Origin: Acinetobacter sp. ANC 3929 | Lineage (GTDB): Bacteria > Pseudomonadota > Gammaproteobacteria > Pseudomonadales > Moraxellaceae | Assembly: GCF_000369405.1 (NCBI RefSeq) | Contig: NZ_KB849999.1 | Span: 186,001 to 250,000 of the forward strand | DNA length: 64,000 bases | Direction: 5' to 3' | Shown: in pieces, positions 16,836-27,601 of the stretch | Numbering within the stretch: the stretch's first letter is position 1 | How the letters are laid out: every line of letters begins with the position of its first letter | Notes under the pieces: model-generated | Databases searched by the model: none | What the model saw: the letters and a program-made list of their open reading frames with translations, nothing else | What the model was told of the DNA's origin: nothing | Program-made: the position numbers and the translations under genes

Positions 16836-17219
16836 ATGGAAGATAAATTTCAAAATTTAAAGGTGATGGTGATTGACGATTCAAAAACGATTCGCCGTAC
16901 AGCTGAGACCTTGTTGCAACGTGAAGGTTGTGAGGTCATTACTGCTGTTGATGGCTTTGAAGCATTATCAAAAATCGCAGAAGCCAATCCAGATATCGTT
17001 TTTGTAGACATCATGATGCCTCGTTTAGACGGTTATCAAACCTGTGCATTAATTAAAAATTCTCTAAATTATCAAAATATTCCAGTGATTATGTTATCAA
17101 GCAAAGACGGTTTGTTTGATCAGGCTAAAGGGCGTGTTGTGGGGTCGGATGAATATTTAACCAAGCCATTTAGCAAAGATGAGCTGTTAAATGCGATTCG
17201 CAACCACGTTAGCGCATAA
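16836..17219 (+). CDS. pilG: Twitching-motility response regulator PilG
   Basis: The 127-residue single receiver domain has the acidic pocket MVIDDSKT, the phosphoacceptor Asp58 (VFVDIMMPR), the conserved Ser/Thr (MLSSKD) and Lys (LTKPF). There is no output domain. In Pseudomonas, PilG takes phosphate from the PilL/ChpA kinase and promotes pilus extension and raised cAMP. It is the first gene of the pil-chp operon, 21 bp before pilH. The 279-bp region upstream is AT-rich and must hold the operon promoter; only weak elements are visible. Confidence 0.95.
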   Translation: MEDKFQNLKVMVIDDSKTIRRTAETLLQREGCEVITAVDGFEALSKIAEANPDIVFVDIMMPRLDGYQTCALIKNSLNYQNIPVIMLSSKDGLFDQAKGRVVGSDEYLTKPFSKDELLNAIRNHVSA

Positions 17220-17239
17220 AATTAAAGATTGAGGAAAAA

Positions 17240-17602
17240 ATGGCTCGTATACTTATTGTAGATGATTCACCTACTGAAACATTTCGCTTTAGAGAAATTT
17301 TGACGAAGCACGGTTATGACGTTATAGAAGCGACCAATGGTGCTGATGGGGTGACCATGGCGCAGGCAGAACTTCCTGACTTGGTGCTGATGGATGTAGT
17401 CATGCCAGGGATGAATGGTTTTCAGGCGACACGCCAAATCAGTAAAGGCAAAGACACACAGCATATTCCTGTTGTGATCGTTAGTACAAAAGATCAGGCT
17501 ACAGATCGTGTATGGGGCAAGCGTCAAGGGGCTTGTGATTATTTGACCAAGCCGATTGATGAACAGCAGTTGATCGATGTCATTAAACAATTATTAAGTT
17601 AA
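17240..17602 (+). CDS. pilH: Twitching-motility response regulator PilH
   Basis: The 120-residue receiver-only protein starts MARILIVDDSPTETFRFREIL, the family N-terminus, with phosphoacceptor Asp52 (VLMDVVMPG), VSTKDQ and the Lys of YLTKPI. PilH counteracts PilG in Pseudomonas, acting as a phosphate sink or in pilus retraction control. Shine-Dalgarno GAGG precedes the ATG. It lies between pilG and pilI in the standard order. Confidence 0.95.
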   Translation: MARILIVDDSPTETFRFREILTKHGYDVIEATNGADGVTMAQAELPDLVLMDVVMPGMNGFQATRQISKGKDTQHIPVVIVSTKDQATDRVWGKRQGACDYLTKPIDEQQLIDVIKQLLS

Positions 17603-17642
17603 TTTTTTGCTCAAGATGAGCCTTCTCAATACGGGATAGGGT

Positions 17643-18179
17643 ATGGCAGCAAATGGATTTATCGAATTGCTTCGCTTATCCAAGCGAGGTAACAAGCAAT
17701 ACACTGCAACTCAAAATGAAGTCAGCCGTTGGTCTGGTATTGCATTTGAGATGTTGGGGCAATATTTTGTTGCGCCTTTAGGGGAAATTTCAGAGGTCAT
17801 TTATCCTCCGAAATATACACCTGTACCAAATACTCAGGCGTGGGTACGTGGTTTGGCCAATATTCGTGGACGACTACTTTCGGTTTCTGATTTAACACAT
17901 TTTATTTCAGGGCAACGAAGTCAGTTTTCCCCGACGCAAAAAGTTATTTGTATTAGCCATCAGGACCATTATGTGGGGTTGGTCGTTGATCAGGTTTTGG
18001 GAATTCAGCACTTTAATAAGAAGAGTTTTTTCTCCCAAAATAATGAGTTGGACAATAAATTGAAAGATTATTGCCAAGGTCATTTCCATCAACATAATCA
18101 ACAATGGCATGTATTTTTATTGAGTCGTTTGTTAAACAATCCTCAGTACATGAATGCATCAATAAAATTTATAAACTAA
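17643..18179 (+). CDS. pilI: CheW-like adaptor PilI
   Basis: The 178-residue protein is a CheW domain (SGIAFEMLGQYFVAPLGEISEVI, WVRGLANIRGRLLSVSDL, HYVGLVVDQVLG). It couples the receptor PilJ to the kinase PilL at the cell pole. Its position between pilH and pilJ is the conserved Pil-Chp order. The ATG follows GGGATAGGG. Confidence 0.93.
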   Translation: MAANGFIELLRLSKRGNKQYTATQNEVSRWSGIAFEMLGQYFVAPLGEISEVIYPPKYTPVPNTQAWVRGLANIRGRLLSVSDLTHFISGQRSQFSPTQKVICISHQDHYVGLVVDQVLGIQHFNKKSFFSQNNELDNKLKDYCQGHFHQHNQQWHVFLLSRLLNNPQYMNASIKFIN

Positions 18180-18225
18180 TTTAATACGCTACGGAAGATA
18201 AACGCGTATTTGGGGAGAAGCTGAT

Positions 18226-20310
18226 ATGGGCTTTAAACTTAAAAAAAAGAACGGCAATGGCGATAGTGCAGGGCTGAAAAAAGGCGGTGTGTTCTTAGAT
18301 AATATTCGAACACAGCTTGACCAGTTTTCACGCTTATTCGGTGAAACTGAGAAATCAAAACCGATTATCTATCGTGCTTTAATTGCGTTGGCCCTTGCAG
18401 TCATCCTCTTAATATACTTATTCGTTAGCGTACCGCGTTCGAATCAATTGACTCGTAGTTTGGGTGAGTTGCGTTTGTTATCGCAAACGATTTCACGTCA
18501 AGCGACTGAAGCAACGGCCTCTGGTACGCCAGAAGCAATGAAAAAATTGGTTGAGTCAGAAAAGCAGTTTGCTGAAAACTTAGACACAGTTGAAAGTGTC
18601 TATGGTAAAGGCTCAGATGAATATAAAAAGGTGAGTGGGCTTTGGGACAATGTCTCAAAGAATATTGATCTGATTGCATCGCAACAAAAAGTCATTAACC
18701 AACTTTACGATACCAACATCTCGATCAGTGAAACGATTCCTGAAATTCAGGCGGAATATAACTTGATGGTCGACCAGATGGTTCGTGAAAACATGCCAAG
18801 TAGTCAGGTAATTATCACCAAAAACCAAGTGTTCATTGCAGAACGTATTTTGCGTTCAATCAACTCGGTGCTGGTTGGTACAGACAACTCTAGCGTGTCA
18901 GCAAATGACTTTGGTGCCGATATTGATACCTTTGGTGTTTATCTGAATGCACAATTAAACGGTAGCTCTGAGCTTGGTGTAGACCGTATTAGTTCTTCTG
19001 CTTTACGTGAATCAGTCGATAGCATCAAATCTGATTATGACGCTGTATTGAAATCTGCGGCAGCAACCGTATTGCAAAACGCCAACCAGATTGTTCGCGT
19101 ACGTCAGGCATCTTCACAAATTTTCTCTCAGTCTGATGCACTTTTGACATCCTTGAATGATTTGTCGAATAAAGCAGAAGGCGGTTGGGGTAACGTAATC
19201 GCAGGTATTGTGCTGATTGGTGCTTTAGGTTTACTTGTATTTTCTGCACTACAATTACTTGCACTACGTAGTAATACTGATAAAGAGCGTGTGACACGCT
19301 TACAAGATGAATATGACCGTAACCAGAACGCGATTTTACGTTTACTGGATGAGATTGCCGACTTAGCGGACGGTGACTTGCGTTCATATGCAACGGTATC
19401 GGAAGACTTTACGGGTGCGATTGCCGACTCGATTAACTTCGCGATTGACCAGTTACGTGACCTTGTATCTCGAATTACAGATACTTCGCAAGAAGTTGCA
19501 CGTTATACTCAAGATACGCAAAGCATTACCAACCAGTTGGCGGAAGCTTCTGAACATCAGGCGCAAGAAATTGCAGGCGCATCTGCGGCGATGAACGAAA
19601 TGGCATTGTCGATTGACCAAGTATCTGCCAACGCTTCTGAGTCTGCTGATGTAGCACAACGTTCGGTACAAATTGCAACCAATGGTGCGCAAGTGGTAAA
19701 CCGTTCGATTGAAGGTATGGATCACATTCGTGAACAGATTCAAGAGACTTCAAAACGTATTAAACGTTTGGGTGAATCTTCGCAGGAGATTGGTAACATC
19801 GTCTCGTTGATTAACGATATTGCCGACCAAACTAACATCTTGGCATTAAATGCTGCAATTCAAGCATCGATGGCAGGTGAAGCGGGTCGTGGTTTCGCGG
19901 TCGTAGCGGATGAAGTACAACGTCTTGCAGAACGTTCTGCATCAGCAACCAAACAGATCGAGAGCTTAGTAAAAACCATTCAAACAGATACCAACGAAGC
20001 TGTAATTTCAATGGAACAAACCACGTCGGAAGTTGTACGTGGTGCGAACTTGGCAAAAGATGCGGGGATTGCACTGGATGAAATTCAGACTGTATCGGGT
20101 GACTTGGCAAAACTGATTGCAAGCATTTCGGATGCAGCAAAACTTCAGTCTGCTTCTGCCAGTCATATTGCCACAACGATGAATGTCGTGCAGGAAATTA
20201 CTTCACAAACGACAACTGCAACGTTTGATACAGCGCGCTCAGTTTCTGAGTTGGCAAATATGGCTGAATCATTACGTGAATCAGTAACTGACTTTAAGTT
20301 ACCTGATTAA
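18226..20310 (+). CDS. pilJ: Pil-Chp methyl-accepting chemotaxis protein PilJ
   Basis: The 694-residue receptor has a first membrane helix at about residues 45-68, a periplasmic PilJ-type sensing region, a second membrane helix (about 322-347), a HAMP-like linker and a long cytoplasmic signalling coiled coil. The hairpin tip, around residues 520-575, reads [25 protein letters not shown] then [21 protein letters not shown], the near-invariant MCP kinase-binding segment. PilJ senses surface contact through PilA in Pseudomonas. The operon lacks the methyltransferase PilK and methylesterase ChpB, so methylation-based adaptation, if any, would need enzymes encoded elsewhere. Confidence 0.95.
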   Translation: MGFKLKKKNGNGDSAGLKKGGVFLDNIRTQLDQFSRLFGETEKSKPIIYRALIALALAVILLIYLFVSVPRSNQLTRSLGELRLLSQTISRQATEATASGTPEAMKKLVESEKQFAENLDTVESVYGKGSDEYKKVSGLWDNVSKNIDLIASQQKVINQLYDTNISISETIPEIQAEYNLMVDQMVRENMPSSQVIITKNQVFIAERILRSINSVLVGTDNSSVSANDFGADIDTFGVYLNAQLNGSSELGVDRISSSALRESVDSIKSDYDAVLKSAAATVLQNANQIVRVRQASSQIFSQSDALLTSLNDLSNKAEGGWGNVIAGIVLIGALGLLVFSALQLLALRSNTDKERVTRLQDEYDRNQNAILRLLDEIADLADGDLRSYATVSEDFTGAIADSINFAIDQLRDLVSRITDTSQEVARYTQDTQSITNQLAEASEHQAQEIAGASAAMNEMALSIDQVSANASESADVAQRSVQIATNGAQVVNRSIEGMDHIREQIQETSKRIKRLGESSQEIGNIVSLINDIADQTNILALNAAIQASMAGEAGRGFAVVADEVQRLAERSASATKQIESLVKTIQTDTNEAVISMEQTTSEVVRGANLAKDAGIALDEIQTVSGDLAKLIASISDAAKLQSASASHIATTMNVVQEITSQTTTATFDTARSVSELANMAESLRESVTDFKLPD

Positions 20311-20317
20311 ACCGAAT

Positions 20318-20357
20318 TGGAAAGGCAGATGGGGGTGTCTCTCTTTCCATTTATTTT
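20318..20357 (+). terminator. Attenuator-like hairpin between pilJ and pilL
   Basis: TGGAAAG (20318-20324) pairs with CTTTCCA (20343-20349), with an inner AGA/TCT extension, and is followed by TTTATTTTA. It starts 8 bp after the pilJ stop. It may terminate part of the transcription before pilL, lowering kinase relative to receptor. Confidence 0.45.
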
Positions 20358-20426
20358 AGAGATGTTGGATATCTCAACAAGGTGATGGCGAAATGGAACT
20401 ACATCTTGTGTGATAGATATACGTAA

Positions 20427-20453
20427 TTTTTACCCACGATTGGTGGATAAAAA
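20427..20453 (+). promoter_or_regulatory. Hairpin just before the pilL start
   Basis: TTTTTACCCAC and GTGGATAAAAA pair around a 5-nt loop with one mismatch, ending 14 bp before the pilL ATG. It could affect translation of pilL. The function is unknown. Confidence 0.35.
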
Positions 20454-20467
20454 CGAAAGAAGCAGCT

Positions 20468-23400
20468 ATGAAACAAATATTAAAAACGTTAGTTGAAACG
20501 ATGACGCTTCCTGAAGACAGTTATCTTGAACAAGATGCAGAGATTCTTGAAATTTTTATTGAAGAATTAGATGAAATCTTTGTTGAGTTAGAACCATTAT
20601 TAGTTCAATGGACGGAACAGCCACATCAGCAAGATGTGCTTACAGATATTCGTCGCCATTTCCATACGCTGAAAGGCTCTGGAAGAATGGTGGGGGCGAA
20701 GTCGTCTGGAGAGTTGGCGTGGACGGTTGAAGATACTTTAAATCGTGTCATTGCAGGTACGATTACCTTAAATACCGATATCCAACGCTATATACAAGCA
20801 GTTTTTAATCTTTACCGTTTTAAACTGATTCATGATTTTAAAGCAGTTCAAAGTCATCTGATCGATTTCAGACCACTGGTTTTATTGGGACAACAATTAC
20901 AACAACAGCAAAGTCCTGAGCCGGCATTGGCCGAGTTATTTAAACTTGCTACTGATCTGACACATGACGATGTACTGACAGGTCTTGAATGGACTGATGC
21001 AGAAACAGTTGAAGAAACAGCAACTGACGTCCCTGCAATCGAAGCCCTACCTGCTGATACAATAGTTCATACGGATGATGAGGTACTTGCGAAGGAAACT
21101 TTGGCCATCTTCTTGGAAGAAGCCGAAGAACATCTTGCCACGATTGATCAATTCTTGGTGAATGAACGTCCAAGTAATGATCAATATAATACACTGATTC
21201 GAGCATTGCATACCCTGCGTGGTAGTTCTGCTATGGCACATGTTGATCATGTATTTGAGGCCAGCTCAAAAGTTGAGAATCTGTTTAAAACATTATTACA
21301 AGAAGAATTGGATTCAAGTTCAGATGAAACCGCCTTACTCACGCATTATGCTCAATTCGTGCGTGATTATTTACATACATTGAAACAGCAGGGTACACAG
21401 CAGAAATTTGATGAAATCTATGCAACCTTCAATGTTGCGTGGGATAGCTACGATTTCCAATTAGAAGAAAAGAATGGGACGACTGTCCGACCGCAAGGTT
21501 TGGTTTCTGAGTTACTCGAGCTCAATATTAATGATCTCTTAGACGTCGAGTTTGATTTTGAAAAACGTGCACGTCATGAGTTTCCTCAATATATTCAGCT
21601 ACTCAGTCAGCAAACTGAGACCTTGTTGCAGCATACCCATCACCATGCAACCATTGGCATGTATCAATATACCAGTCAGTTGCGTTCTAGCTATCAAGAT
21701 ATTCTCTTTAAGCCAAGCCTACTTAATCTTGATTATGCATTTGAGCTTTATCATCAAGTCCATCAACAGTTTATCCAACTGTTTGATACCTTGGCGGCAG
21801 GACAGCGTGTTACCTTAAGCAAAGCGCATGAACTTGTTTTGAATGAATTAAGTTCATTCACGCAACAAAATGTTGAGTCTCTGGAAACACCTGCTGTTGA
21901 AGTGACTGAGGCCGTTGAAGAGAAAAATACAGTTGAACTTCAACAACAGGCAACTACGCCTGTTATTGCCAGCACCGATTTAGCCGCTCAATTTGCTTTA
22001 GATAAGCAACAGTTACAGTCGGATGATGCGAATCGAGACTTTGATCCTGATCTATTGGATATCTTCCTTGAGGAAGCTGATGAATTACTGGGTGGGATTG
22101 ATACTGATCTGAATACATGGACTGCGGACCATCAAAATATCAATGCCTTGAAAAATTTGATGCGCTATTTGCACACCTTAAAAGGTGGTTCAAATATGAT
22201 CCAAGCGCGTCATATTGGTTTGATTGCGCATGAATTAGAAACCATTTATGAAAAGTTGATCAACCAACAGATTCAGGCATCACCACAACTGATTGCTACG
22301 ATTCGTTCAGTGCAAGATGATATTGCTGATCGAATTCAGACCATTCGTGATCAAAAAATTGATTATCCATCAACGCATACTTTAACTGTTCTAGCTGACT
22401 TAGCCCAAACAGTGCCTGCTGCTAATCTGGCTGAAACTGAATCTGAAAGCATAGACGTAGAAGATCAGTTTGAATCCATTCAAGACGATACTATAGAAGC
22501 AGAAACGATTGTTTCTGCGGCACCTGTTCAACTTGAAGCATCATCATCTACCACGATTGATGTCACTGCATTCGCTGCTCAGTTGGCTCTGGATAAGCAA
22601 CAGTTACAATCCAGTGATGCAAACCGAGACTTTGATCCAGACTTATTGGATATCTTCTTAGAAGAAGCCGATGAGTTGATGGGTGGAATTGATGCCGATC
22701 TCAATACATGGACTGGTGATCATCAGAATATCAATGCCTTAAAGAATTTGATGCGTTATTTGCACACCCTTAAAGGTGGTTCAAATATGATTCAAGCGCG
22801 TCATATTGGTTTGATTGCACATGAATTGGAAACGATTTATGAAAAGCTGATCAACCAACAGATTCAGGCAACGCCACAACTGATTGCGATTATTCGTTTA
22901 GTCCAAGATGATATTGCCGATCGTATTCAAACCATTCGTGATCAGCAAATAGATTATCCATCAACCCATGTGGTGCAGCTACTTCAACAGGCAGATCAAG
23001 CCGTTGTTTCAGCTACTGTTGAACCTGTACTTGACACTGTAGACAAACTGGAAACGGCTGAAACTGAGACACTCGAGACTCAAACGGAAACTCTTGAACT
23101 GGTCGAAGCTGGAATTGAAGTACAGTTGACAGCACTTGAAGAGCAAGTCAACAGCGTTGATGTCGAAGAGGACGTGCTGGAAGATACTACAGCAACTCAA
23201 ACGGTTGAGACAGAGACAGTATCGGCTGAAGATGATGTTCGCTCTCTGGTTGAACAAACCTTCCTTGAAGAAGCGGAAGAGTTAATAGAGCAGGCCCAAG
23301 GCTTATTAAAACAATGGTTTGATCAACGCGGTAACCGTAGTTTACTGTTGCAGTTACAGCGTAATGCCCACAGTCTTAAGGGTGGGGCGCGTATGGCAGA

Positions 23401-25561
23401 AATGGATGCAATTGCCATTATTGCCTACCACCTAGAAAATGCTTTCGAGCAATTTGGTGTACATCATTTCAACTCGAATGTGTATGACAATCTGCTGAAC
23501 ACTGCATTTGCATGGCTTGAGGATGCAATCTCTAAACGCCAATATGCGAACTTTGATGGTTTAAAACAAAGTTTAGAGAAGATGGAGTTTGTGGACGTTT
23601 CTGCACAACTGCCACAGAAGCTTTCTGCGAAAGATATCTTTACCCCTGACTATACAATGGAGTTTGTTCAGGGTGATGGTACTGAGCCACCGTCAATGCT
23701 CGGCGAGTGGGAAACTACAGAACGCATTGAACAGAATAATGAAATGATCCGTGTTTCTGCTGACGTCATCGAGAAGATGATTGATTTGTCAGGAGAGAAT
23801 GCGATCAACCGTTCACGTATCGAGATGGACTTAGGTCAGTTAGGCGGTACCTTGACGGAAATGGAATTGGCGATCAAGCGTTTGGCCGATCAGTTACGCC
23901 GAATGGAAGGTGAGCTAGAAAGTCAGATTATTGCGCGCCATGGTGGTGAGAATTCGCGTTATGCAGACTTTGACCCATTGGAAATGGACCAATATTCATC
24001 GTTGAATCAATTGTCCAAGTCTTTGGCTGAGTCTGCATCAGATTTGGTTGACTTCAAAACTACACTGTCTGAAAAGATTCGTGATACCGAAGGTTTGTTA
24101 TTACAGCAGTCTCGTATCCAAGCTGAAATTCAAGAAAGTTTGATGCGGACCCGTCTGGTGCCATTCTCACGCCTATTGCCGCGTTTACAACGGATCGTGC
24201 GCCAAACAGCTTCAACGTTAAACCGTCCAACAGAGTTGGTGGTCAATAATACCGAAGGTGAATTAGACCGCAGTATTCTTGAGCGTTTGGTGTCACCATT
24301 TGAGCATATGTTACGTAACGCGATTGACCACGGCATTGAAGATCGTGAGCAACGTTTACAGGCACAAAAGCCAGAAACTGGGCATATCGTACTGAACATT
24401 GGCCGTCAAGGCACGGATGTTGTCGTGACCTTTAGTGACGATGGTAAAGGGATTGATGTTAACCGCATTAAAGAAAAAGCCTTACAAACGGGTTTGATGA
24501 CCAAAGATCAGAAGTTGGATCAGGAAGAAATTCTACAATTTATCTTCCATCCAGGCTTTAGTACCGCAGCACAAGTCACTCAAATTTCTGGACGTGGTGT
24601 CGGTCTGGATGTGGTGCAAAGTGATATTAAAACCTTGGGTGGTCACGTTAGTGTCGACTCAACTTTAGGCAAAGGAACGACCTTTACCATTCGTGTTCCA
24701 ACCACCGTGGCAGTAAGCGATGCCTTGATGGTAAAAGCAGGCGACCAACAATTTGCTTTCCCATTGGCACAGATCGATCGTATTGTCCGTATTTCGCCAA
24801 TGGCATTAGAGCAGTACTTCGATAGTCAAGAAGACTACTTCAGTATTGACCAAGAACGCTATCGTTTACGTTATTTGTCGGAGTTTGTTGCAGGGCAGCC
24901 AATTCCACGCTTGAGCGGTGTAGTTCACTCATTACCTGTGCTGTTGATTAAAGGTGCGCAAGGTCAAACCACAGCCTTGCTAGTCGACCAACTGATTGGT
25001 TCACGAGGCCAAATTGTGGTTAAACCTGTTGGTCAACAGTTCTCAAGTATTGGGGTCATTGCGGGTGCAACGATTCTCGGTGATGGTCAAGTCTGTTTGA
25101 TTCTAGATGGTCAAAACATTGCTCGACAAGCACAGTCGACTGCCCGCAGTAAACAAGCGGATGAGACTTATACTAAGCAGCGTTATGATGAGCGTCGTCT
25201 GATTATGATTGTCGATGACTCGGTAACGGTACGTAAGGTGACATCACGGTTGCTAGAACGTCAAGGTTATGATGTGGTGACTGCGAAAGATGGTGTTGAT
25301 GCCATCGAACAACTTGAGACGATTAAGCCAGATCTGATGTTGCTGGATATCGAGATGCCGCGTATGGATGGCTTTGAAGTATCGAATCTGGTACGACACC
25401 ATGAAATACACCGAGATCTACCAATCATTATGATTACATCACGTACGGGTGAGAAGCATCGTGAACGTGCATTATCGCTCGGTGTAAACCAATATATGGG
25501 TAAACCATTCCAAGAAGAGGCACTTTTGGAAAATATTGAAAGCTTACTGGCTGTGCGCTAA
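20468..25561 (+). CDS. pilL: Hybrid CheA-type histidine kinase PilL/ChpA
   Basis: The 1697-residue kinase is the centre of the Pil-Chp system. Five Hpt domains carry the phosphoacceptor histidine: H66 (FHTLKGSG), H248 (LHTLRGSS), H569 and H766 (both LHTLKGGSNM), and H968 (AHSLKGGA). Then come the dimerisation region, the HATPase domain (N-box MLRNAIDHGIE near 1280, G boxes DDGKGID and GRGVGLDVV), a CheW-like domain and a C-terminal receiver with phosphoacceptor Asp1627 (LLDIEMPR). The third and fourth Hpt units are almost identical and repeat with a period of 197 residues, pointing to a recent in-frame duplication. Acidic, low-complexity linkers separate the Hpt domains. Pseudomonas ChpA is longer, with more phosphotransfer-type domains. 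Confidence 0.95.
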   Translation: MKQILKTLVETMTLPEDSYLEQDAEILEIFIEELDEIFVELEPLLVQWTEQPHQQDVLTDIRRHFHTLKGSGRMVGAKSSGELAWTVEDTLNRVIAGTITLNTDIQRYIQAVFNLYRFKLIHDFKAVQSHLIDFRPLVLLGQQLQQQQSPEPALAELFKLATDLTHDDVLTGLEWTDAETVEETATDVPAIEALPADTIVHTDDEVLAKETLAIFLEEAEEHLATIDQFLVNERPSNDQYNTLIRALHTLRGSSAMAHVDHVFEASSKVENLFKTLLQEELDSSSDETALLTHYAQFVRDYLHTLKQQGTQQKFDEIYATFNVAWDSYDFQLEEKNGTTVRPQGLVSELLELNINDLLDVEFDFEKRARHEFPQYIQLLSQQTETLLQHTHHHATIGMYQYTSQLRSSYQDILFKPSLLNLDYAFELYHQVHQQFIQLFDTLAAGQRVTLSKAHELVLNELSSFTQQNVESLETPAVEVTEAVEEKNTVELQQQATTPVIASTDLAAQFALDKQQLQSDDANRDFDPDLLDIFLEEADELLGGIDTDLNTWTADHQNINALKNLMRYLHTLKGGSNMIQARHIGLIAHELETIYEKLINQQIQASPQLIATIRSVQDDIADRIQTIRDQKIDYPSTHTLTVLADLAQTVPAANLAETESESIDVEDQFESIQDDTIEAETIVSAAPVQLEASSSTTIDVTAFAAQLALDKQQLQSSDANRDFDPDLLDIFLEEADELMGGIDADLNTWTGDHQNINALKNLMRYLHTLKGGSNMIQARHIGLIAHELETIYEKLINQQIQATPQLIAIIRLVQDDIADRIQTIRDQQIDYPSTHVVQLLQQADQAVVSATVEPVLDTVDKLETAETETLETQTETLELVEAGIEVQLTALEEQVNSVDVEEDVLEDTTATQTVETETVSAEDDVRSLVEQTFLEEAEELIEQAQGLLKQWFDQRGNRSLLLQLQRNAHSLKGGARMAEMDAIAIIAYHLENAFEQFGVHHFNSNVYDNLLNTAFAWLEDAISKRQYANFDGLKQSLEKMEFVDVSAQLPQKLSAKDIFTPDYTMEFVQGDGTEPPSMLGEWETTERIEQNNEMIRVSADVIEKMIDLSGENAINRSRIEMDLGQLGGTLTEMELAIKRLADQLRRMEGELESQIIARHGGENSRYADFDPLEMDQYSSLNQLSKSLAESASDLVDFKTTLSEKIRDTEGLLLQQSRIQAEIQESLMRTRLVPFSRLLPRLQRIVRQTASTLNRPTELVVNNTEGELDRSILERLVSPFEHMLRNAIDHGIEDREQRLQAQKPETGHIVLNIGRQGTDVVVTFSDDGKGIDVNRIKEKALQTGLMTKDQKLDQEEILQFIFHPGFSTAAQVTQISGRGVGLDVVQSDIKTLGGHVSVDSTLGKGTTFTIRVPTTVAVSDALMVKAGDQQFAFPLAQIDRIVRISPMALEQYFDSQEDYFSIDQERYRLRYLSEFVAGQPIPRLSGVVHSLPVLLIKGAQGQTTALLVDQLIGSRGQIVVKPVGQQFSSIGVIAGATILGDGQVCLILDGQNIARQAQSTARSKQADETYTKQRYDERRLIMIVDDSVTVRKVTSRLLERQGYDVVTAKDGVDAIEQLETIKPDLMLLDIEMPRMDGFEVSNLVRHHEIHRDLPIIMITSRTGEKHRERALSLGVNQYMGKPFQEEALLENIESLLAVR
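21980..22378 (+). repeat. Hpt-domain tandem repeat in pilL, copy 1
   Basis: This unit encodes the Hpt domain with H569, from LAAQFALDKQQLQ to DYPSTHT. It recurs 591 bp downstream (197 codons), with only about ten amino-acid changes over roughly 130 residues and mostly silent nucleotide differences. Confidence 0.9.
22571..22969 (+). repeat. Hpt-domain tandem repeat in pilL, copy 2
   Basis: The second copy, with H766, is exactly 591 bp after copy 1. The linker between the two copies (about 65 residues, Glu/Thr/Ser-rich) is not repeated as strongly. Confidence 0.9.
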
Positions 25562-25574
25562 GAGGTGAAAAATA

Positions 25575-26030
25575 ATGGCTAAGAAAAGCGCAAATTCGAC
25601 ACTGGGGCAGATTGACCAGCAAGAGTTGCAACATTTAATCACGGTTTCAACGGGATTTATTGATGCATATATTATTCAATGCCATCAAAAAGTGCCGATG
25701 CTGTTACCACAAAATATTGTGCTATCAGCAATGGATACACAAACCAATGTAGATCATATCGAATGGCATGATCTCAAACTTCCTGTCTATGCGGTGAATG
25801 ATCCGAAGCAGAAACAAGGGGTTGCATTGGTGATTGAAGGGGATGATGTTTCTGAGCGATTTGCCCTTGTCTGTAATGAGATGCCTGAATCGATTCGTGT
25901 GCGTATTTCGGAGATTGTGGATGAAGAGCGCGAAGCCGATGACGATAAAGTCTTTAAATATGTAAAAATGGGTGAACATGAATTCTATGTTCCCCATCTG
26001 CAAAATATACAGACCCAACTTGGGTTGTAA
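25575..26030 (+). CDS. CheW-like protein, ChpC-like
   Basis: The 151-residue protein follows pilL after 13 bp and belongs to the operon. It has a degenerate CheW-like fold: MLLPQNIVLSAMD, WHDLKLPVYAVN, ALVIEGDDVSERFALVCNEMP and a C-terminal VKMGEHEFYVPHLQNIQTQL. Position and length fit ChpC, a second CheW adaptor of the Pseudomonas Pil-Chp cluster, though sequence similarity is modest. It probably links further receptors to PilL. The operon terminator follows at once. Confidence 0.75.
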   Translation: MAKKSANSTLGQIDQQELQHLITVSTGFIDAYIIQCHQKVPMLLPQNIVLSAMDTQTNVDHIEWHDLKLPVYAVNDPKQKQGVALVIEGDDVSERFALVCNEMPESIRVRISEIVDEEREADDDKVFKYVKMGEHEFYVPHLQNIQTQLGL

Positions 26031-26031
26031 T

Positions 26032-26062
26032 AAAAAAGGAGCTCATTTGAGTTCCTTTTTTA
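26032..26062. terminator. Two-way terminator between the pil-chp operon and dapE
   Basis: AAAAAAGGAGCTC-ATTT-GAGTTCCTTTTTT, one mismatch in the stem, between convergent stop codons. Confidence 0.85.
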
Positions 26063-26079
26063 TTGATATGTTTTTATTT

Positions 26080-27316
<1,237 letters not shown>

Positions 27317-27336
27317 TGGTAAGTTGCTTTCAGGGA

Positions 27337-27477
27337 TTACATTTTATTTTGTGTTTTCTCCGCAGTTTGTGTGACTTTATCACCTGCCTTAGACACATCT
27401 TTACCAATACCTTTGAATGTATTACAGCCAGTTAAAACAAAAGCAGTCATGATTGAAGCAACTAAAATTTTTTTCAT
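27337..27477 (-). CDS. Entericidin A/B-family small lipoprotein
   Basis: This 46-residue gene is easily missed. It encodes MKKILVASIMTAFVLTGC, a lipoprotein signal with lipobox LTGC (Cys18), then NTFKGIGKDVSKAGDKV and a Gln/Lys-rich tail. The G-I-G-K-D-V-xx-A-G motif is typical of the entericidin (EcnA/EcnB) family, small membrane lipoproteins linked in E. coli to envelope stress and programmed lysis; in Acinetobacter the role is unproven. GGAGA lies six bases before the second of two adjacent ATGs, so the start is set at 27477 rather than 27480. It has its own terminator. Confidence 0.88.
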   Translation of the reverse strand: MKKILVASIMTAFVLTGCNTFKGIGKDVSKAGDKVTQTAEKTQNKM

Positions 27478-27601
27478 CATCGTCTCCATTTCAATTTAAT
27501 TATGATGTACTTAAGAGGCTAAAAAAGTTAACAGGAAATGACCATGTGGGTTTGATGGTAGATATGTTATAAAATGTTAATTTGTAGAATAATAATTCAC
27601 T

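Noticed and set aside
20468-25561. Possible gene fusion of two kinases in pilL
   Set aside because: Multiple Hpt domains with a single HATPase, CheW and receiver domain are normal for ChpA/PilL; only the near-identical third and fourth units are unusual.
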